From Terriglobus roseus DSM 18391 (lineage in GTDB: Bacteria > Acidobacteriota > Terriglobia > Terriglobales > Acidobacteriaceae), in assembly GCF_000265425.1 (NCBI RefSeq), contig NC_018014.1, forward strand, positions 186,001-250,000: a stretch of DNA of 64,000 nt. The letters run 5' to 3'. A program made the position numbers and the translations under genes. This document shows positions 1-8,012 of the stretch, piece by piece (positions within the stretch are counted from its first letter, which is position 1; each line of letters opens with the position of its first letter). Below the pieces are notes generated by a model. That model did not search any database, was not told the DNA's origin, and worked only from the letters and a program-made list of their open reading frames with translations.

Positions 1-309
1 CAGTCTCCGATTCAGGCGGCAAGCAAACGCGGGATCAACGTCGTCGCACGCGAGCCGGACATGGTGCCGGGCGAGATCAACGTGATCGGGCGCACGGCGG
101 ACGAGGCTCGCGATGAGGTCGAGCGGTTTCTCGACCAGGCATTTCTTGCGGGCCGTGGGACGATCCGCGTCGTCCATGGAACCGGCATGGGTATCCTGCG
201 CCGCAGTTTGCGCGAGTACCTGAAGAAGCATCCGCATGTCATCGGCGTCACGGAGCCGCCGTATAACGAAGGCGGCCAGGGCGCGACGCTGGTGGAGTTG
301 AGAAACTAG
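1..309 (+). CDS. mutS2: Endonuclease MutS2, C-terminal Smr domain (5' truncated)
   Basis: The frame is open from base 1, so the gene begins outside the window. The visible 102 residues form a small MutS-related (Smr) domain: an INVIGRTADEA strand-helix start, the VVHGTGMGILRR motif (the HGxGxG-type loop expected to bind or cut nucleic acid), and a final GGQGAT segment. MutS2 proteins combine a MutS-like ATPase with this terminal nuclease domain and act on recombination intermediates or collided ribosomes. Its stop codon overlaps the stop of the convergent DUF2235 gene in a CTAG tetranucleotide, so there is no intergenic space. The ATPase part cannot be checked here. Confidence 0.9.
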   Translation, partial: QSPIQAASKRGINVVAREPDMVPGEINVIGRTADEARDEVERFLDQAFLAGRGTIRVVHGTGMGILRRSLREYLKKHPHVIGVTEPPYNEGGQGATLVELRN

Positions 310-1367
310 CCCCAGGCGGGTTTTTTGTAAGGCATGACCTGCGTGATTTCATAACCGGACAGGGTATTGTTAGTCCACTTCAGGTTTTGAGGCCGGTACT
401 TTGGATCGGTGCAGCGGAGATAGACGCTGTTGGCCAGATGTGCTCCTTCGGGAACCTCGCGGTGTTTCGCGAGCCCCCAGGGTACGAGCTTCCACTCGTC
501 GTGCGCAGGACCGGCGTGGTGCGGCACATCGACCTTAAGGTATTTGTCAGCGCTCGTCAGCAGCTCGATCCCGTTTTCGATGGCCTTGTGCATCATCCAT
601 CCCAAGGTGATGTCGGCGAGTTGTGCCTCCGGGTAGCTGCCGCCGACATCGCAGTGAACGCCGGTGAACCACACCTGTTCGACACGTTCGTTGTTCTTTA
701 GAAATCCGCCGGCCGGGTCGGTCCATAGAGTCGGCTGAAACGCTGCGCGCCGTTCGTCGATGCTGATGGCATGGTAGGCCCTTGAGACGCAGTCGCTGAG
801 CTTCGTATCCAGGAAGCCATACTCGTTATCGTTGAGAAAGTGGAACATCACGCCCGGGATGCCAAGGGCGCCAACCGTATCCCACACGCCGACCATGGCG
901 ATGGTGACTGGCTGCAGGCCGTAATCCTCGGTCACCTTCGCCTTCAGGGCGGCACGCTTTTGCGGATCGCGCTCTCGGTAAGCAGCGAAGATCTCCGATG
1001 TAGTGGCGTTGGACAGGTTCTTTGTGGGAACACCAAAGCCGGCAATCATGCCGCCAACACTGCGTGCGGTGTAGGCGCCGCGACTGAAACCGAAGAGGTA
1101 GATGCTGTCGCCGGGGTCGTGGACATGGGACAGGTAGGAGTAACAGTCCTGCACCTTCTCAAACAGACCCTGCCCCATGGCGCCGCCGGTAATGTGGTCG
1201 ATGGGATTGCCCTTGGTGCCTACGCCACTGTCATAGAACTTCAACTGGTCGGGCGTGTCCGGGATGGCACAGTAGAGCTTCCAGACGTTGGTGCCGCCAC
1301 CTGTGTCATCCACTCCTGCCGGAGCGTTCCAGGTACCGTCCGCACAAAGAATGATCTTCTTCGCCAT
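306..1367 (-). CDS. DUF2235 alpha/beta-hydrolase (Tle1-type phospholipase-like)
   Basis: This 353-residue protein starts with a DGTWN motif (residues 10-14). It carries the nucleophile elbow GFSRGA with Ser95, a VGVWDTVGALG segment that probably supplies the catalytic Asp, and a GVHCDVGGSYPE segment that probably supplies the His. These are the hallmarks of the DUF2235 family, which includes the type VI secretion phospholipase effectors Tle1. No signal peptide is visible, and no VgrG, PAAR or immunity gene is adjacent, so a secreted-effector role is not supported. A housekeeping or storage-lipid hydrolase is as likely. AGGAG lies five bases before the ATG. The family call is firm but the substrate is unknown. 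Confidence 0.85.
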   Translation of the reverse strand: MAKKIILCADGTWNAPAGVDDTGGGTNVWKLYCAIPDTPDQLKFYDSGVGTKGNPIDHITGGAMGQGLFEKVQDCYSYLSHVHDPGDSIYLFGFSRGAYTARSVGGMIAGFGVPTKNLSNATTSEIFAAYRERDPQKRAALKAKVTEDYGLQPVTIAMVGVWDTVGALGIPGVMFHFLNDNEYGFLDTKLSDCVSRAYHAISIDERRAAFQPTLWTDPAGGFLKNNERVEQVWFTGVHCDVGGSYPEAQLADITLGWMMHKAIENGIELLTSADKYLKVDVPHHAGPAHDEWKLVPWGLAKHREVPEGAHLANSVYLRCTDPKYRPQNLKWTNNTLSGYEITQVMPYKKPAWG

Positions 1368-1526
1368 AAGAACTCCTGAGTCTGCAACTTAGAAACGTGG
1401 AGATGAATTTCGGCCAATTATGTTCCTGAGCCGGCGCGCAACGCCAGCAAAAACTTCCGGGTGTCTTGGGAGACCCGCTCCGGCTTCCGTTATCCCTCTT
1501 ACGCTAGAGTGAATCAGGGGCACCTT

Positions 1527-1790
1527 ATGGCACGCTGCACGCACACCGACCAGATCAACGATGTATCGCCGAAGACGAATGGCTGTGAAGAGTGCCTGAA
1601 GATTGGCGGCTCATGGGTACACCTGCGGCTTTGCCTGACGTGCGGCCATGTCGGCTGTTGCGATGCTTCGGTCGGCAAGCACGCGACGAAGCACTTCCGC
1701 GCGACGGAGCACCCGATCATGCAGTCCATTGAGCCCGGCGAAAGCTGGGGCTGGTGCTACATCGACGAGGTCGGCCTCGAGTTTGAATAG
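1527..1790 (+). CDS. UBP-type zinc finger protein
   Basis: This small 87-residue protein is made almost entirely of a UBP/ZnF zinc finger. Cys and His pairs are spaced as CTH, CEEC, CLTCGHVGCC and KHATKH, followed by HFRATEHP and the GWCYIDE end typical of bacterial stand-alone UBP fingers. In eukaryotes this finger binds the free C-terminal tail of ubiquitin; the bacterial ligand is not known. The chosen ATG is preceded by GGGG six bases upstream. A longer in-frame start at 1461 lacks such a site. It lies between the divergent DUF2235 gene and the MarR-linked pair, probably as its own transcript. Confidence 0.85.
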   Translation: MARCTHTDQINDVSPKTNGCEECLKIGGSWVHLRLCLTCGHVGCCDASVGKHATKHFRATEHPIMQSIEPGESWGWCYIDEVGLEFE

Positions 1791-1808
1791 ATCGCCGATC
1801 GATTTTTG

Positions 1809-1853
1809 TTGCGCTCACATCTCGCTTCCTGTAATTAGTTGCATATGCAACTA
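1809..1853 (+). promoter_or_regulatory. Promoter with MarR-type operator palindrome
   Basis: A perfect 18-bp palindrome, TAGTTGCATATGCAACTA, spans 1836-1853, eight bases before the AAGGAG ribosome site of the gene at 1875. A plausible promoter overlaps it: TTGCGC at 1809, a 17-bp spacer, then TAATTA at 1832-1837. Operators of this size and symmetry are typical of MarR dimers, and a MarR gene lies second in the same transcription unit. Autorepression of the 1875-2754 pair is inferred. The palindrome is seen directly; the regulator assignment is inference. Confidence 0.6.
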
Positions 1854-1874
1854 GTTTGTCGAAGGAGATCTCTG

Positions 1875-2279
1875 ATGCGTCTCGTTCTTGCTTTACTTGC
1901 TGGCTCACTTGCTTTGCCTGCGGCTGTCGCGCAGGCACCTGCTAAGGCTCTGCCGGGTATGGCAGCCGTGCCCACCACGAAAGTACTTGCGATCGGCAGT
2001 ATGACGACCGCCGAGGCGGGACCTGCCGCGACGAAGATGATGTCGCAGGAGGTTCCAGCTACGGTGCGGCTGTATCTCGCGGGGAAGATCGATTCCTGGT
2101 ACGTGCGTAAGGACACGCGCGGTGTTGTGTTCCTGATGAATGTCTCGACTGTGGACGAAGCGCATGAGCTGCTGGAGAAGTTGCCGCTTGGCGTTGCTGG
2201 ACTGATGAAGTTCGATCTCATCCCGATCGGTCCGTTGAGTCCGCTTAACTATTTGCTGCCGAATTCGCAGGCGAAGTAA
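1875..2279 (+). CDS. Secreted small protein, muconolactone-isomerase/YCII-like fold
   Basis: The product is 134 residues and begins with a clear signal peptide (MRLVLALLAGSLALPAAVAQA, cleavage near residue 20). The mature part contains a segment running TVRLYLAGKIDSWYVR, then GVVFLMNV, DEAHELLEKLPL and IPIGPLSPL. This resembles the small ferredoxin-like proteins related to muconolactone isomerase and YCII, which are usually cytoplasmic, so the signal peptide is unusual. AAGGAG sits seven bases before the chosen ATG; an upstream in-frame ATG at 1839 falls inside the operator palindrome and is rejected. It is probably cotranscribed with the MarR gene 67 bp downstream. The function is unknown and the fold assignment moderate. 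Confidence 0.7.
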   Translation: MRLVLALLAGSLALPAAVAQAPAKALPGMAAVPTTKVLAIGSMTTAEAGPAATKMMSQEVPATVRLYLAGKIDSWYVRKDTRGVVFLMNVSTVDEAHELLEKLPLGVAGLMKFDLIPIGPLSPLNYLLPNSQAK

Positions 2280-2346
2280 TGTCTTGACCGTTGGCAACCC
2301 GCTGTCAGGCGCGGGATGACAGGATAGAGACAGGAGATCCGCCAAC

Positions 2347-2754
2347 ATGTTCTGCTTCTGCGCACAATCGCGTCGTCTGGCGCGCGCTCTGACTGCTCGT
2401 TACGATGCGGCGCTGGCGCCGGCCGGCCTGACCGCGACGCAGTTTGAGACGCTGGCGATGCTGCAAGGCATGGGCCCGAGCGCTGGCCGCGCCTTGGCCG
2501 AGGGGCTGGCCCTGGACAAGACAACGCTCTCGCGGAATGTGCGGCCGCTGATTGATGCAGGGCTGCTGGCGGCTCGACCCAATGAGGACGATGCGCGGCA
2601 GACGATCTATGCAATCACGGCCGCGGGCGCGCGGCGGCTGGCGAAGGCCATGCCGCTTTGGCAGGTCGCGCATGACGAATCGCTGGCGATGCTTGGCGAC
2701 ACTGCCAGTTCGTCTCGGAAGGCGTTGCAACGGATGGTGCAGGCGCTGCACTGA
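2347..2754 (+). CDS. MarR family transcriptional regulator
   Basis: This 135-residue winged-helix repressor has an N-terminal dimerisation helix, LTATQFETLAMLQ (helix 1-2 of the MarR fold), the recognition region DKTTLSRNVRPLIDAGLL, and a wing with DARQTIYAITAAG. Two cysteines near the N-terminus (FCFC, residues 3 and 5) recall redox-sensing MarR members, but whether they act as sensors is not shown. It follows the small secreted protein in the same direction, and the 18-bp palindrome at 1836-1853 is its likely operator. The ligand is unknown. Confidence 0.88.
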   Translation: MFCFCAQSRRLARALTARYDAALAPAGLTATQFETLAMLQGMGPSAGRALAEGLALDKTTLSRNVRPLIDAGLLAARPNEDDARQTIYAITAAGARRLAKAMPLWQVAHDESLAMLGDTASSSRKALQRMVQALH

Positions 2755-2782
2755 GTTCGCTTACCGCAGTAAGATGGCCTGC

Positions 2783-3949
2783 ATGAGTAAGCTGCGAACC
2801 AGTGCGCTTGCGCCGGGGTCGGTGCAGAGCGAGATCCGGGCGATGAGTCTGCTGGCTGATGAGGTCGGCGGCATCAACATGGCGCAGGGCATCTGCGATA
2901 CAGAAGTTCCACTTGTCGTGCGTGAGGCTGCGAAGGCTGCGATCGATGAGGGCCACAACATCTATACGCGACAGGATGGCATCCTGCGGCTGCGTAAAGC
3001 GATCGCTGGTGACTGGCAGCGACGGAATGCGATCACGCTCGATCCGGAGCGTGAGGTGATGGTGACCAGCGGTGCGACGGGCGCGTTCTATTCTGCTGCG
3101 CTGGCGCTGCTGGATGCGGGCGATGAGGCAATCCTGTTCGAGCCTCTCTACGGCTATCACGCTGGCACGCTGCGCAGCATGAGTGTCACGCCGGTTATTG
3201 TGCCGCTTGTGTATGGCTCGTGGGCGCTGGATATCGATGTGGTGCGCGCGGCGATTACGCCGAAGACGCGGTTGATCGTCATCAACACACCGTCGAATCC
3301 TGCGGGCAAGGTCTTCACACGCACGGAGCTTGAGGCGCTGGCCGAGCTTGCCATTGAGCATGATCTGTTCGTCTTCTCGGACGAGATCTACGAGCACTTC
3401 GTCTATCCCGGCCACGAGCACATCAGTATGGCGACGCTGCCTGGCATGCGCGCTCGCACGATTACGCTGTCGGGGTTCTCGAAGACCTTCAGCGTTACCG
3501 GGTGGCGTGTTGGATCGGTGGTGGCGGATGCTAAGTGGACGCCGTCGATTGGCTACTTCCACGACCTGACGTATGTCTGCGCGCCGGCGCCGTTTCAACA
3601 CGGTTGCGCTGCGGGGCTGGAGCAGTTACCGCCGAGCTTCTACACCGATATGGCTCGCGACCATGAGGTGAAGCGTGCGAAGACACTTGCTGCGCTGACC
3701 GATGCTGGTCTCACGCCGCATACGCCAGATGGAGCGTATTACATCCTGGCTGATGCGACGCCGCTCAACGGAACGACATCGGCGGAGAAGGCACGTGATC
3801 TTCTGCGGCGCACTGGCGTTGCGTCGGTCGCCGGTTCAGCGTTCTTCCGCAAAGGCGGTGGCGAGAACCTGCTTCGCTTCTGCTTTGCGAAGCGCGATGG
3901 TGATCTGGATGAGGCGTGCGCGCGGCTGCGCCGGTTGAAGGACTCTTAA
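2783..3949 (+). CDS. PLP-dependent class I/II aminotransferase
   Basis: This is a 388-residue fold-type I aminotransferase. Visible landmarks are the substrate region GGINMAQGICDT, the IYTRQDGILRLRKAIA segment, the VTSGATGAFYSAALAL cofactor loop, NTPSNPAGKVFTR, the SDEIYEHFVYPG motif (Asp contacting the pyridine ring) and LSGFSKTFSVTGWRVG with the Schiff-base lysine. It belongs with aspartate/methionine/kynurenine aminotransferase-like enzymes; the amino donor cannot be told. Start choice is uncertain: ATG at 2774 (nine bases earlier) is equally possible and neither has a strong ribosome site. The reading frame extends upstream through the MarR gene, but only as an out-of-frame artefact. Confidence 0.9.
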   Translation: MSKLRTSALAPGSVQSEIRAMSLLADEVGGINMAQGICDTEVPLVVREAAKAAIDEGHNIYTRQDGILRLRKAIAGDWQRRNAITLDPEREVMVTSGATGAFYSAALALLDAGDEAILFEPLYGYHAGTLRSMSVTPVIVPLVYGSWALDIDVVRAAITPKTRLIVINTPSNPAGKVFTRTELEALAELAIEHDLFVFSDEIYEHFVYPGHEHISMATLPGMRARTITLSGFSKTFSVTGWRVGSVVADAKWTPSIGYFHDLTYVCAPAPFQHGCAAGLEQLPPSFYTDMARDHEVKRAKTLAALTDAGLTPHTPDGAYYILADATPLNGTTSAEKARDLLRRTGVASVAGSAFFRKGGGENLLRFCFAKRDGDLDEACARLRRLKDS

Positions 3950-3966
3950 CGCGCACTGCGGCTGGT

Positions 3967-5361
3967 CTAGAGCACGCTCATGAAGTTCACCAGGTCCTGC
4001 TTCTCCTGCTCGGTGTACCTGGCGCGGAAGCGTCGGTCGTAGAAGTCGATGACGGCGCGCAGGTCCTTGGCCGAGCCGCCGGTGAAGTAGGGCGCGCGTG
4101 CGGCGAGGCCGCGTAACTGCTGCATGACCAGCGAGCCTACGTCGGCACACTTGCCGGTGACCAGGGCGCGACCGGGGTCGTTGGTGTAGATCACGCGGCC
4201 GAGGTAGGGATGCGGTGCTGCGTTGGCGGCGCAGGTGACCTTGAAGAGCGGCAGATCCTTCTGGTCGCCTGACCATGGCAGCGACGTGGTGCCGATGTCC
4301 ATCCACGGCTGCTGGGCGTTTGCTCCGGTCATGCGTTCGCTGTGGCAGGTGGCGCAGGTGCCTTCTACCGGTGTCCGGCCGTTGCCACGATGCAGGTTCG
4401 CTGTCTCTGTGATGGCGAAGGTGCGTGTGCTGAAGAGGACGCTGCCGCGTTCGACGGAGCGGCGGAAGTCGGTCTCTGCCGAGGGCTTGTTGCCGGCCCA
4501 GTTTGCGACGGTCATCATACCGGAGGCCGATGAGTCCGGTTTGGTGCGGCCGAGACTCCATGCGCCGAGGAGCGGGGGCGCGCCGAAGGTGCTTAGATCT
4601 CCTGCGGTCTCATCGCGGCCCTGCGCGACGTAGATCTCGCGCTCGAAGTCCACGATGCGCTTGATGTCTTCCGGCGCGATGGCTGCTCCCTGCTCGTGCT
4701 TCTGGATGGCGTCGAGTACCTGCGCTTCCAGCGTGGTGGCTCGGCTGTCTGCGGTGAAGGCTGCGCCTGCGTCGAGGTACTTGAGGTTGCCGGTGATGCG
4801 TGGGCGGCGATAGACGCTGATGGTCGGCGTTGCGGCGTGCAGGCCGTACTTCGCGCTGGTGTTGCAGCCGGTTGGGTCGCGCACGACCTCGATGGTGAAG
4901 TCTGGCGTGACGCCTGCCGCGGGCCAATGCTGGTCGATGCGGAAGACACCGCGTTCCAGAAGGAGCGAGTGCGAGGCGCGTTCGCGTTGCGGCAGATCGG
5001 GGCAGTTGGCGCCGTCGATGGTGTCGAAGACGGCGTCGCGGCCGCCGGTGGTGGCCCAGCGCTCCTGCATGCGGTCGGTCGAGACGCTCATGGCGTTGGA
5101 GAGCTGGTGGCAGGTGATGCAGCCTCGGCCGTTGGAGCCGAGCGGGGTGAAGAAGGGGTGGGTGCCTGCTGTGGTCTCGCCGCCTGCGTTGTAGACGAGG
5201 AGGTCGCCTGCGTTGTTTTTGAAGACAGAGGAGAAGGGCATGCGTTCATTGCTGCCTGCTTCCCACCAGATGGGTGCCCCACCGTACTGGCCCATTAGAC
5301 CGGCGGCTGCGGCAACGACGGCAAGTGCGCCAGCGGCGCGTGTGGCGAACCGGAACGGCAT
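3967..5361 (-). CDS. Di-heme c-type cytochrome, CCP/MauG-like
   Basis: The 464-residue protein has an N-terminal export segment (AAGALAVVAAAAGLMG, residues 9-24) and two CxxCH heme sites, CITCH at residues 81-85 and CATCH near residue 335. The end of the protein carries DPGRALVTGKCADVG and LRGLAARAPYFTGGSA, the layout seen in cytochrome c peroxidase/MauG-type proteins just before the last helix. It is therefore a periplasmic di-heme oxidoreductase or peroxidase-like protein; the substrate is unknown. GGAG precedes the ATG by six bases. It converges on the aminotransferase with 17 bp between the stops and appears monocistronic. Confidence 0.82.
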   Translation of the reverse strand: MPFRFATRAAGALAVVAAAAGLMGQYGGAPIWWEAGSNERMPFSSVFKNNAGDLLVYNAGGETTAGTHPFFTPLGSNGRGCITCHQLSNAMSVSTDRMQERWATTGGRDAVFDTIDGANCPDLPQRERASHSLLLERGVFRIDQHWPAAGVTPDFTIEVVRDPTGCNTSAKYGLHAATPTISVYRRPRITGNLKYLDAGAAFTADSRATTLEAQVLDAIQKHEQGAAIAPEDIKRIVDFEREIYVAQGRDETAGDLSTFGAPPLLGAWSLGRTKPDSSASGMMTVANWAGNKPSAETDFRRSVERGSVLFSTRTFAITETANLHRGNGRTPVEGTCATCHSERMTGANAQQPWMDIGTTSLPWSGDQKDLPLFKVTCAANAAPHPYLGRVIYTNDPGRALVTGKCADVGSLVMQQLRGLAARAPYFTGGSAKDLRAVIDFYDRRFRARYTEQEKQDLVNFMSVL

Positions 5362-5835
5362 ACGTCACTCCAGAGAAGCGAAGATGCACAGCAGAAACGG
5401 GGGATGAGTTAGATATACCACTCACTCGTTCTACACGTCCGGTGGGGGGTACCCCTCCCCCCTTGGTTTCGCAAAAATTAGATAACAAAGGACTTAGGTT
5501 TTGCGGTGCCCGTAAAAATTAGATTCGATTGGGGTTACGGGCAAAAATTAGATAACAAAGGACTTACGCGACGCCGATGGTTGCGGGTTGTTTGGGCCTA
5601 CTTCTATTGTAGTGAGTCGCGGGTAATTACCCGCCAACTTTATGTCGTTTGGAATGAGTTGGTTAGGCGGTTTCGGGGCTTGACAGGGTTTGAAGTTGAG
5701 GAGTTTCAAGACCTACGGTGCGTGCCGTACGGGCTGGAACCCACGTCTCAGAGGCGAGACGTGGGGCACCCGATTTCCTGGCCGCTTCAAGATGTGGGGT
5801 TCTTCACGCGCTCTGATATGTGGGCTGTGTCTGAC
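5362..5835. repeat. Intergenic region with 26-bp direct repeat and a hairpin repeat
   Basis: No gene is seen in these 474 bases. A perfect 26-bp repeat occurs at 5471-5496 and 5541-5566; both copies begin GCAAAAATTAGATAACAAAG, and a shortened copy GTAAAAATTAGAT lies between them at 5512-5524. The block is AT-rich compared with its surroundings. At 5741-5764 a hairpin has arms CCACGTCTC and GAGACGTGG, followed by GGGCACCCGATT; this belongs to a family repeated at 54.1 and 56.9 kb. The stretch lies between two leftward genes, so it also holds the promoter of the cytochrome gene. Confidence 0.75.
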
Positions 5836-6894
5836 TTACTGGTTCGCTGCTGGTACGGGTGCCGCCGGTCTGGGTGTTGTTGGCGCGGGTGGGTTGGGGT
5901 CTGGTTTGCCGTTGGGGAGCCAGTCTGGTTTCCAGTTGGTGTCGGTGAGCCAGTGGATGCTGGACTCCATGCCTGCGATGGCGCTGGTCATGTAGGGGAA
6001 GTCGATGGTTTTCAGCTCGTCGGTGACGTGGTGGTAGTCGGTGTGCAGGCCGAAGCTTGAGACGGTCTGGGCGATGATGCCTTTGCGTGCGAGGGCGATG
6101 TTGTCGCTGCGCATGAAGAAGTTTTCTTTGGGGTGCGGGTCTGCGACGATCTTTGCGCCGTGCTTTGCGAGTTCGGGGCCGAGGTTGCTGCGTTCGTAGC
6201 CGGTGAGCCAGAGGGTGCCGTTGGGGACGAGCGGGTCGGGGCGGCCGATCATTTCGAATTCGAGGTTGGCCACGAGACTGGTGAGCGGTACGGGCGGTTT
6301 GGCGAGGAAGCCCCTTGCGCCGTAGCCGCCCATTTCTTCACTGCCGAAGAGTGCGAAGACTACGGTGCGCTTGGGCGCTTTGCCTGCGGCTAGTTCGCGG
6401 GCGAGGTTGAGGACTGCGGTGGTGCCGCTGGCGTCGTCGTCGGCACCGTTGTTGACGGCGTCGCCGTTGACCGGGGTCTTCAGCACGCCCAGGTGATCGA
6501 GATGCGCGGTGAGGAGAATGACCTCGTCCTTGAGTTTCGGATCGGTGCCAGGAAGGATGGCGATGGCGTTCCAGGTCTCGGTGCGGGGCGCGTCTTCATA
6601 GACGGCAAGACGCTGTTTGCTGCGGGGGCCCATGTTGGATAGGTCAACGGGGATCTTCTGGAGATAGGTGCCGTTGTCGCCGGCGGGCTTGAGGCCCAGG
6701 CCTTCGAAGACGGTGGCACAGTACTGCGCAGCCAGGTGTTCATCGCGGGTGAGTGAGCCGCGGCCGTGGAGTTCGTCGGAGGCGAGGAAGTCCATGTCGG
6801 CGCGGACGTGCGCGGCGAGGGCCGGGTCGGGTTTCTGTGCGTGGAGGCTTGTGACGAGAAGGGCCGCAGCGGCCAGGGACAGGATGCGTCGCAT
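5836..6894 (-). CDS. M28 family zinc metallopeptidase, secreted
   Basis: This 352-residue exported aminopeptidase has a signal peptide (MRRILSLAAAALLVTSLHAQ). M28 metal ligands are visible in order: LLTAHLDHLG (His and Asp), NNGADDDASG (bridging Asp), FGSEEMGGYG (catalytic Glu followed by the zinc Glu), a later Asp region (EFEMIGRPD) and a final histidine region (LHTDYHHVTD). The family cleaves N-terminal residues from peptides in the periplasm or outside the cell, which fits scavenging in a heterotroph. The proline-rich tail PNPPAPTTPRPAAPVPA is probably a disordered extension. It is monocistronic, with repeats on both sides. Confidence 0.9.
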   Translation of the reverse strand: MRRILSLAAAALLVTSLHAQKPDPALAAHVRADMDFLASDELHGRGSLTRDEHLAAQYCATVFEGLGLKPAGDNGTYLQKIPVDLSNMGPRSKQRLAVYEDAPRTETWNAIAILPGTDPKLKDEVILLTAHLDHLGVLKTPVNGDAVNNGADDDASGTTAVLNLARELAAGKAPKRTVVFALFGSEEMGGYGARGFLAKPPVPLTSLVANLEFEMIGRPDPLVPNGTLWLTGYERSNLGPELAKHGAKIVADPHPKENFFMRSDNIALARKGIIAQTVSSFGLHTDYHHVTDELKTIDFPYMTSAIAGMESSIHWLTDTNWKPDWLPNGKPDPNPPAPTTPRPAAPVPAANQ

Positions 6895-6982
6895 AGCCGG
6901 ACTTTACCTGTGGTGAGGTCGGATCACAAGGGTGGTGCTGGAGTGTTTCGGTGTGCAGTTGTCCGCGTGGCACCGATGGATC

Positions 6983-7010
6983 AGAAGCGGGACGTGGTGC
7001 ACCCGCTTCT
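6983..7010. repeat. Hairpin with GCACCC core, diverged dispersed repeat
   Basis: Arms AGAAGCGGG (6983-6991) and CCCGCTTCT (7002-7010) pair perfectly around ACGTGGTGCA. The internal GACGTGGTGCACCC differs by one base from the GACGTGGGGCACCC at 5758-5771, so this is probably a diverged member of the same repeat family. It lies in the 247-bp space between the divergent M28 and rsbR genes, where it could also influence the rsbR leader. Confidence 0.5.
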
Positions 7011-7141
7011 TCTGCATCTCTGGACGGGACTTTCGTGCGGGAATGGAAGGTACAGGTGTGCCGTTGGGAACGGCGCCGTCGATTCTGCGGCGCTACAATA
7101 CGGACTGCAATTCCCAAGATATTTTCAGAGGCAGGGCCTAC

Positions 7142-8008
7142 GTGAGCGCATTTCAGCAGGTGATCCAGACGAATGAAACTGCCATCCTTTCCGGTTGGCT
7201 GGATGAGATGGCCAGCGCTACGCGGCGCGGCGACCTGATGAACAACACGGATCTGAAGCAGCAGGCGGGTGAGTTGCTGCGGTTATTTGGCGAGGCGTCG
7301 GCTAAGAGTCAGGATATTCAGTCTGAGGCGTTTGCTCCGATCCGGGCCTTCCTGCAGGACATTGCGAAGTCGCGCATGGAGCGTGGGTTTACGCCGGCTG
7401 AGACGGCGATGTTTGTGCTGTCGCTGAAGCAGCCCATCTTCCATGCCCTGCGGGATGCCTTGAAGGCAAACCCTGCGGAGTTGCTGAATGAGAACTGGGC
7501 TGTGGGCAATCTGCTGGATAAGCTGTCGATGCTGACGGTGGATACGGCGATTGGCTATCGCGAACAGACGATCGCGCGGCAGCAGGAAGAGATGCTGGAG
7601 CTGTCGACGCCGGTGGTGAAGCTTTGGGATGGCGTACTGGCACTGCCGCTGATCGGAACGCTGGACTCCGCACGGACGCAGGTGGTGATGGAGTCGCTGC
7701 TGTCAGCCATTGTGGAGACGAACAGCCAGGTTGCGATCATCGACATTACGGGTGTGCCGACGGTGGATACGCTGGTCGCGCAGCACCTGATCAAGACGAT
7801 TACGGCGGCGCGGCTGATGGGTGCGGACTGTTTCCTGAGCGGTATCCGTCCGGCGATTGCGCAGACGATCGTTCACCTGGGCATCGATCTGGCGGACATC
7901 CAGACGAAGGCGAAGCTCTCGGATGCCTTTGCCGTTGCGTTGCAGCGGGTTGGTAAAGCGGTGGTTTCGCTGAAGTCTGTCGCGAAGCCAGAGAAGAAGG
8001 AAGCTTAG
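7142..8008 (+). CDS. rsbR: RsbR-type stressosome scaffold (RsbRD N-domain plus STAS)
   Basis: This 288-residue protein has a helical RsbRD-like sensor domain (about residues 1-145, including the SGWLDEM start) and a C-terminal STAS domain (about 160-275). The STAS part contains DITGVPTVDTLVAQHLIKTI and LSGIRPAIAQTIVHLGI, closely matching Bacillus RsbR around its two phosphorylatable threonines. RsbR-like proteins form the stressosome shell with RsbS and control release of the RsbT kinase. The GTG start follows GGCAGGG; longer in-frame ATGs upstream fall in non-coding sequence. It is the first gene of a six-gene overlapping cluster running to 13424. Confidence 0.9.
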   Translation: MSAFQQVIQTNETAILSGWLDEMASATRRGDLMNNTDLKQQAGELLRLFGEASAKSQDIQSEAFAPIRAFLQDIAKSRMERGFTPAETAMFVLSLKQPIFHALRDALKANPAELLNENWAVGNLLDKLSMLTVDTAIGYREQTIARQQEEMLELSTPVVKLWDGVLALPLIGTLDSARTQVVMESLLSAIVETNSQVAIIDITGVPTVDTLVAQHLIKTITAARLMGADCFLSGIRPAIAQTIVHLGIDLADIQTKAKLSDAFAVALQRVGKAVVSLKSVAKPEKKEA

Positions 8009-8012
8009 GCCT

